In this document: positions 59,556-64,000 of the stretch, in pieces
Position numbering within the stretch: position 1 is the stretch's first letter
Layout of the letters: every line of letters begins with the position of its first letter
From: GCA-003244245 sp050699435
GTDB lineage: Bacteria; Actinomycetota; Actinomycetes; Mycobacteriales; Pseudonocardiaceae
Assembly: GCA_050699435.1 (NCBI GenBank)
Contig: JBOHGM010000009.1
Location: 1 to 64,000, forward strand
Direction: 5' to 3'
Length of the DNA: 64,000 nucleotides
Position numbers and translations under genes: made by a program
The notes under the pieces: model-generated
Database searches by the model: none
What the model saw: the letters and a program-made list of their open reading frames with translations, nothing else
What the model was told of the DNA's origin: nothing

Positions 59556-62375
59556 ATGCGGGTCCGGGTGCTCGGCACCGTGGAGCTAGTGGATGAAGGC
59601 CCAGCCGGCGCCGAAGCGGCGGTACCGCTCGGCAGCCCCACCCAGCGTCTGGTGCTGGCGGTGCTCGCCGCTCGCCCCGGCGCCACGGTCAGCGCCGACG
59701 CGCTCATCGACGCGATCTGGGGCGAGCGACCCCCTCGTACCGCGAAGGACTCGCTGCGCACCTACATCTCACGGCTGCGCCGCCACCTCGGCGAGGCCGT
59801 GGCCACTCGCGCAGGCGGCTATGCGCTGCCCCCCGGATCGGTGGACGCCGAGCGCTTCGAGGAGCTGGTGGTCCGGGCTCGCCAGGCCGATCCGGCGACG
59901 GCCGTCGCGCTGCTGGACGAGGCGCTGGGGCTGTGGCGGGGAGCCCCGTTCGGCGACCTCGGGGACGTCGATCTGCTGCGCGGGGCAGCGCTGCGGCTCG
60001 ACGAGCTGAACGTCTCCGCGCGGGAGTTGCGGGCCTCGGCGCTGTCCGCGGCGGGGCGCTGTGCCGATGCGGTCGCCGCGGCCGAGGAGCTGCTCGCCGG
60101 GCATCCGCTGCGCGAGGGCGGCTGGATCGTGCTGATCGGCGCGCTGGCCGCGCAGCGGCGCGCTCCGGAGGCGATGGCTGCCTACCGCCGGGCGGTGGCC
60201 GTGCTGGACGAGGCCGGACTCGACCCGTCGGAGGCGCTGCGGGCCGCGCAGACCGCCGCGCTCGCGGCGGTGCCCGAGCAGCCGCGATGGCTGCCCACTC
60301 CGGCGGCGTCGCTGGTCGGGCGCGAGCAGGAGCTTGCTGCGCTCATCGGCCTGGTGCAGCGTGCCCGGGTCGTCACGATCATCGGGCCTGGCGGGGTCGG
60401 CAAGACCCGGCTGGCCATCGAGGCCGCGCACGCGCTGGCCGGGCGGTTCGGTCAGGGCGCCCGGCTGGTCGAGCTGGCCGGGCTGCGCGATCCCGGCGCG
60501 GTTGGTGCGGCGCTGGCAGGCGCGCTCGGCCTGACGGTGGCCGCTGGGCCCCCGGAGACCGCGCTGTCCCGGGCCGGGGCCCTGGACCTGCTCGTGGTCG
60601 TCGACAACTGCGAGCACGTGGTCGAATCGGCGGCCCGCGGGGTGGCGGCGCTGGTCCTGGGCGGCCCGGCGGTGCGGGTGCTGGCCACCAGTCGCGAGCG
60701 GCTCGGCATCGACGGGGAGCATGTCATGCCGCTGGCCCCACTGCCCCTGGGCGAGCCGGCCAGGGCGCTGTTCCTGGACCGGCTGCGCGCCGTGCGGGGT
60801 GAGGGCGCCACACCCGACCTGGCGCAGGTGGACCGGATCGTCGCCCGGGTCGACGGGCTGCCGCTGGGCATCGAAATGGCCGCGGCCCGGGCGGCCACGC
60901 TCCCGCTGGCCGAACTCGCCGACCGGCTGACCGAGCACCTCGGGCTGCTGGCTGCGCGCCGGACGGGCGAGGCGCGGCACCGCACGCTGGCCGCGGTGGT
61001 CGAGTGGTCCGAGGCATTGCTGGACCCGGATGACCGGGCGCTGTTCGCCGAGCTGGCGACCTTCGCCGGATCGGTCGGGGTCGACGACGTCGAGGCGGTC
61101 ACCGGACGCCCCGCACCGCTGGACGCGTTGTGTCACCTCGCCGAGCGTTGCCTCGTCATCGCCGATACCGAAGGCCCTCGGGTCCGGTTCGGGATGCTGT
61201 CGACGATCCGCGCGCACGCCGCAGGGCGGCTGGCAGGTACGCCGCGCGGGGCCCAGCTGGCCCGGCGACACGCCGAGCACCTGGTGGCCGTCGCCACCGC
61301 GGCCGACCGGGAGTTGCGCGGTCCCGCTGAGGGCGCAGCGCATGTCCGGCTCGCCGAGCTCATCGACGAGTTCCGGGTAGCGCACGCCCGGGCCCGCGCG
61401 TCTTACCCGCAGCTGGCCGTGGAACTGTCCGCTGCGCTGCACCTGTTCGCGATGTCCCGGCAGCGCGACGAGCCGCTGTCCTGGGCGACCGAGCTGGTGA
61501 CCACCCTGGACGACAGCTCGCCGCGAGCCGCCGGGGCGCTGGCCAGCGCGGCGGGCCGGGCCACCACGGCAGGCGACCTGACCCGGGCCCGCGAGCTGGT
61601 CGAAAGGGCGCTCGCCGTTGCCGGGTCCGGAGCGCAGCGGTGCGCGCCGCTGGAGATGCTCGGCGACATCGACCTCTACGCGGGCCGGTTGGACGCCAGC
61701 GCCAGCACCGCTCAGGAGTTGCTGGCGGTGGCCCGGCGCGCCGGCGACGCGCACGGCATCGTCATCGCCATCCAGAACTGGGCCTGTGCCGAGGCTTACG
61801 CGGGGCGCGCTGAGCGGGCGGAGCGGGTGCTGCGCACCGAGCGACCGGCCGAGGCGGAGCTGTCCCCCTCCGACGTCGGCTGGATCGCCTACGGCGAGGG
61901 TGAGGTGGTGCTGGATCGAGACCCGCAGCGCGCGCTGCCTGCGCTGGACCGCGCGATCGCGCTCGCCGACAGCGTCGGAAACCGGTTCCTCGGCGGGGCG
62001 GCTCGGCTCTCGGCCTGCTCGCTGCGCGCCCGCTGCGGCGACGCCGCCGAGGCGCTCGACGCGTTCGCCGGCGTGATCGACCACTGGCGCAGGCAGGGCG
62101 ATCGGGTGCATCAGCTGACCACGCTGCGCAACCTCGTCGTGCTGCTGCAGCGCGTCGGCGCGGCGCCGGAAGCCGCCGAGTTGCTCGGCGCCGTGGACGC
62201 GGCCACCCTCGCGCCCACCTTCGGAGTGGAGGCCGCCCGGCTGGCCGTGGTGCGCGACTGGGTGGTGCCCGCGCTGGGCGAGCAGGGCGCCCAGCGCCAC
62301 CGCCAGACCGGCGCAGCCCGCACCGTCGCCGAAGCCGCCGACGTCGCCCTGCAGCATCTGGCCACCTTGAGCTGA
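59556..62375 (+). CDS. AfsR/SARP-family transcriptional regulator
   Basis: The 939-residue protein has an OmpR-type winged HTH with TVSADALIDAIWGERPPRTAKDSLRTYISRLRRHLG (about 35-90), a BTAD domain (about 100-235), an NB-ARC/AAA part with Walker A GPGGVGKTR near residue 275 and LLVVVDNCEHVV near 350, then C-terminal TPR-like helices. It probably activates adjacent genes in response to an ATP-dependent signal. The start at ATG 59556 is supported by a leaderless promoter and has no Shine-Dalgarno. The methyltransferase is divergent. Confidence 0.88.
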   Translation: MRVRVLGTVELVDEGPAGAEAAVPLGSPTQRLVLAVLAARPGATVSADALIDAIWGERPPRTAKDSLRTYISRLRRHLGEAVATRAGGYALPPGSVDAERFEELVVRARQADPATAVALLDEALGLWRGAPFGDLGDVDLLRGAALRLDELNVSARELRASALSAAGRCADAVAAAEELLAGHPLREGGWIVLIGALAAQRRAPEAMAAYRRAVAVLDEAGLDPSEALRAAQTAALAAVPEQPRWLPTPAASLVGREQELAALIGLVQRARVVTIIGPGGVGKTRLAIEAAHALAGRFGQGARLVELAGLRDPGAVGAALAGALGLTVAAGPPETALSRAGALDLLVVVDNCEHVVESAARGVAALVLGGPAVRVLATSRERLGIDGEHVMPLAPLPLGEPARALFLDRLRAVRGEGATPDLAQVDRIVARVDGLPLGIEMAAARAATLPLAELADRLTEHLGLLAARRTGEARHRTLAAVVEWSEALLDPDDRALFAELATFAGSVGVDDVEAVTGRPAPLDALCHLAERCLVIADTEGPRVRFGMLSTIRAHAAGRLAGTPRGAQLARRHAEHLVAVATAADRELRGPAEGAAHVRLAELIDEFRVAHARARASYPQLAVELSAALHLFAMSRQRDEPLSWATELVTTLDDSSPRAAGALASAAGRATTAGDLTRARELVERALAVAGSGAQRCAPLEMLGDIDLYAGRLDASASTAQELLAVARRAGDAHGIVIAIQNWACAEAYAGRAERAERVLRTERPAEAELSPSDVGWIAYGEGEVVLDRDPQRALPALDRAIALADSVGNRFLGGAARLSACSLRARCGDAAEALDAFAGVIDHWRRQGDRVHQLTTLRNLVVLLQRVGAAPEAAELLGAVDAATLAPTFGVEAARLAVVRDWVVPALGEQGAQRHRQTGAARTVAEAADVALQHLATLS

Positions 62376-62435
62376 GGCGCACCGACTGCGATTCGGTTCC
62401 GAATGGCATTCCCGGAGGCGGCTGGGTGGGCGGGT

Positions 62436-62447
62436 TACTGTCACGGT
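62436..62447 (+). promoter_or_regulatory. -10 box of a leaderless selD promoter
   Basis: TACTGT (62436-62441) ends six bases before ATG 62448, and no Shine-Dalgarno sequence is present. The same layout precedes several genes of this window. Confidence 0.45.
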
Positions 62448-63446
62448 ATGACGGTTACCGCGATCAGGTTGACCCAGTACGCGCACGGCGGTGGCTGCGC
62501 CTGCAAGATCCCCCCTGGCGAGCTGGAGTCGGTGGTGGCCGGGCTGGTCGGTGCTGCGGTGACCGAACCGGCTGGTGAGCTGGTCGTCGGCCTGGATGAC
62601 GGCGACGACGCCGCCGTGGTGCGCATCGGCGACGGTCAGGCCGTCATCGCGACGGCGGACTTCTTCACGCCGGTGGTCGACGACCCCTATGACTGGGGCC
62701 GGATCGCGGCGGCCAACGCACTGTCCGACGTGTACGCGATGGGCGGGCGGCCGGTGGTCGCGGTGAACCTGCTCGGCTGGCCGCGCGACGTGCTGCCCTT
62801 CGAGCTGGCCGCCGAGGTGCTGCGCGGCGGCGCAGACGTGTGTGGCATGGCCGGCTGCCACCTGGCGGGCGGGCACAGCGTGGACGACCCGGAACCCAAG
62901 TACGGCCTGGCCGTCACCGGCCTCGCCGACCCGCAGCGGATCCTGCGCAACGACGCGGGGGTCGCAGGATTACCGCTGTCACTGACCAAGCCGCTGGGCA
63001 TCGGGGTGCTCAACAGCAGGCACAAGGCCACCGGGGAGGTCTCCGCGGCGGCCGTGGCGGCGATGACCACCCTGAACGCGGTGGCCTCGGCGGCCGCGGT
63101 GGCGGCAGGCGTGCGCTGTGTCACCGATGTCACCGGCTTCGGACTGCTCGGTCATCTGCTGAAGCTGGTCCGCGCCAGCGGCGTCTCGGCGGTGCTGGAC
63201 GCCGCCGCGGTGCCCTACCTGGACGGTGCCCGGCAGGCGCTGGCCGACGGCTACGTCAGCGGGGGCACCCGGCGCAATCTGGACTGGGTCCGCCCGCACC
63301 TGACCGCGTCGGTCGATGAGGACGAGCTGCTGCTGCTCGCCGACGCCCAGACCTCCGGCGGCCTGCTGGTGGCCGGTGAGGTGCCGGGAGCGCCGGTGAT
63401 CGGCGAGCTGGTGCTCCGCGGCGAGAGCTTGATCACCGTGCGCTGA
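62448..63446 (+). CDS. selD: Selenide, water dikinase
   Basis: The 332-residue enzyme makes selenophosphate from selenide and ATP. ATG 62448 gives the N-terminal Gly-rich site GGGCACKIPPGEL with Cys in the Sec/Cys position. Further family motifs are TADFFTPVVDDPYDWGRIAAANALSDVYAMGG and VTDVTGFGLLGHLLK. The length is typical. It supplies SelA with selenium donor. Confidence 0.93.
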   Translation: MTVTAIRLTQYAHGGGCACKIPPGELESVVAGLVGAAVTEPAGELVVGLDDGDDAAVVRIGDGQAVIATADFFTPVVDDPYDWGRIAAANALSDVYAMGGRPVVAVNLLGWPRDVLPFELAAEVLRGGADVCGMAGCHLAGGHSVDDPEPKYGLAVTGLADPQRILRNDAGVAGLPLSLTKPLGIGVLNSRHKATGEVSAAAVAAMTTLNAVASAAAVAAGVRCVTDVTGFGLLGHLLKLVRASGVSAVLDAAAVPYLDGARQALADGYVSGGTRRNLDWVRPHLTASVDEDELLLLADAQTSGGLLVAGEVPGAPVIGELVLRGESLITVR

Positions 63447-63517
63447 GGCACCGGTGAGTGGCCAGGGTCGCGCCGCAGCGGGCTCTGCAGTCGTACGTAC
63501 GCTATCATTGGTGACAC

Positions 63518-63690
63518 CTACTGACCGGCCCTCGCCGTCCGCTCGCCGGTCCCGATCGCGGTGAGCACGGTGCGCGGCTGCGCGTCGACGGGGAACTCCG
63601 CGGCGAGTGAGAGCTCGCCGAGACGACCAGGGCCGAGCTCGGGCAGCGAGCGCCGCGCCCAGGAAGTCCGCCCTCCTCATCCCCCGTGGA
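63518..63690 (-). pseudogene. Possible 3' remnant of an unknown gene
   Basis: The minus strand reads LPELGPGRLGELSLAAEFPVDAQPRTVL ending with TAG at 63518, preceded by a stop and no start codon. It looks more protein-like than its other frames. Very uncertain. Confidence 0.22.
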
Positions 63691-63739
63691 CCACTCCGTT
63701 GCGCGCGTGTCACCTGCCCGGAGTGCCGTCCCCCGTGCC

Positions 63740-63855
63740 GCGAAGGCGTCCTTTGCCTCGTCGGAGGAGGTAAAGGACGCCTTCGCAGAGTTCGGCGTGC
63801 CACGAAGGACGCCTTCGCAGAGTTCGGCGTACCACGAAGGACGCCTTCGCGGCAC
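63740..63855. repeat. Hairpin and 32-bp tandem repeats
   Basis: GCGAAGGCGTCCTTT (63740-63754) pairs exactly with AAAGGACGCCTTCGC (63772-63786). The second arm starts two 32-base direct repeats (63773-63804 and 63805-63836) and a partial third to 63855, each holding the palindrome CGAAGGACGCCTTCG or part of it. This is probably a dispersed intergenic repeat. Confidence 0.65.
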
Positions 63856-64000
63856 AGGTGGGGGCGCCACTGCCGCGAGTTATCCACAGGCAGAATACCA
63901 GCGGGTCGACGACCGGGCGCCCGCACGTCACGCTGGGCAGCATGACGAGGGGGACGTGGAGCAGGCAGTGGGTAGAGGTGCATGCGCACGCCGAAGACTC

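Noticed and set aside
59769..62876. 1035-codon minus-strand frame over the AfsR-like gene
   Set aside because: A shadow of a well-supported regulator; composition is Gln/Arg/Gly-rich noise.
63880..63888. Perfect DnaA box TTATCCACA (another at 50182-50190, reverse)
   Set aside because: Single isolated 9-mers are expected by chance in 64 kb and no cluster or AT-rich region accompanies them.

Overview
The window is high-GC actinobacterial DNA, most likely from a Pseudonocardiaceae-type organism (inferred from GC-rich codon use, the topA/MFS/holB order and a family of stop-codon-overlapping palindromes; the genus is not proven). Left flank (1-4123): the 3' end of topA, a small membrane protein, an MFS exporter-like protein, a 23-codon linker ORF, holB, and tRNA-Thr(CGT).

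The tRNA-Thr 3' end is an integration hot spot. Element 1 (about 4.1-34.5 kb) lies between two 49-bp direct repeats and carries a tyrosine integrase, a cI-like XRE repressor, an excisionase, a P4-type primase, and a full siphovirus-like head and tail order (small and large terminase, portal, MuF, scaffold, capsid, connectors, tail assembly chaperone, tape measure, distal tail, minor tail). Its right third, on the opposite strand, is a transfer module like those of actinomycete integrative and conjugative elements (AICEs): a TPR regulator, a zinc-knuckle membrane protein, an FtsK/TraB-like translocase and a DUF2637 protein. The terminase, capsid and chaperone loci appear to carry internal deletions, several other genes carry one-base shifts, and no lysis cassette is visible. 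Element 1 therefore looks like a phage-AICE chimera that can no longer make virions. Element 2 (about 34.5-38.7 kb) is a decayed second integration, with a broken integrase, a truncated GntR/UTRA regulator, a 2OG-Fe(II) oxygenase, iteron-like repeats and a third, degenerate att copy.

The middle (38.7-54 kb) is accessory. It holds the relic of a phage-type regulator, a Panacea-type toxin-antitoxin pair, a broken XRE gene, a phospholipase C family protein, a secreted serine hydrolase, a P450 with an abnormal I-helix, a divergent 2OG oxygenase/carnitine-type acyltransferase pair, a BtuF-like binding protein, a flavin monooxygenase and two membrane proteins.

The right part (54-63.4 kb) holds selenocysteine machinery: selAB as an overlapping operon, tRNA-Sec and selD. 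Between them are an Excalibur-domain secreted protein, a methyltransferase and an AfsR/SARP-type regulator that is divergent from it. The last 550 bases are mainly repeats. Several genes have a TANNNT -10 box about 6-7 bases before the start codon, which suggests leaderless mRNAs.
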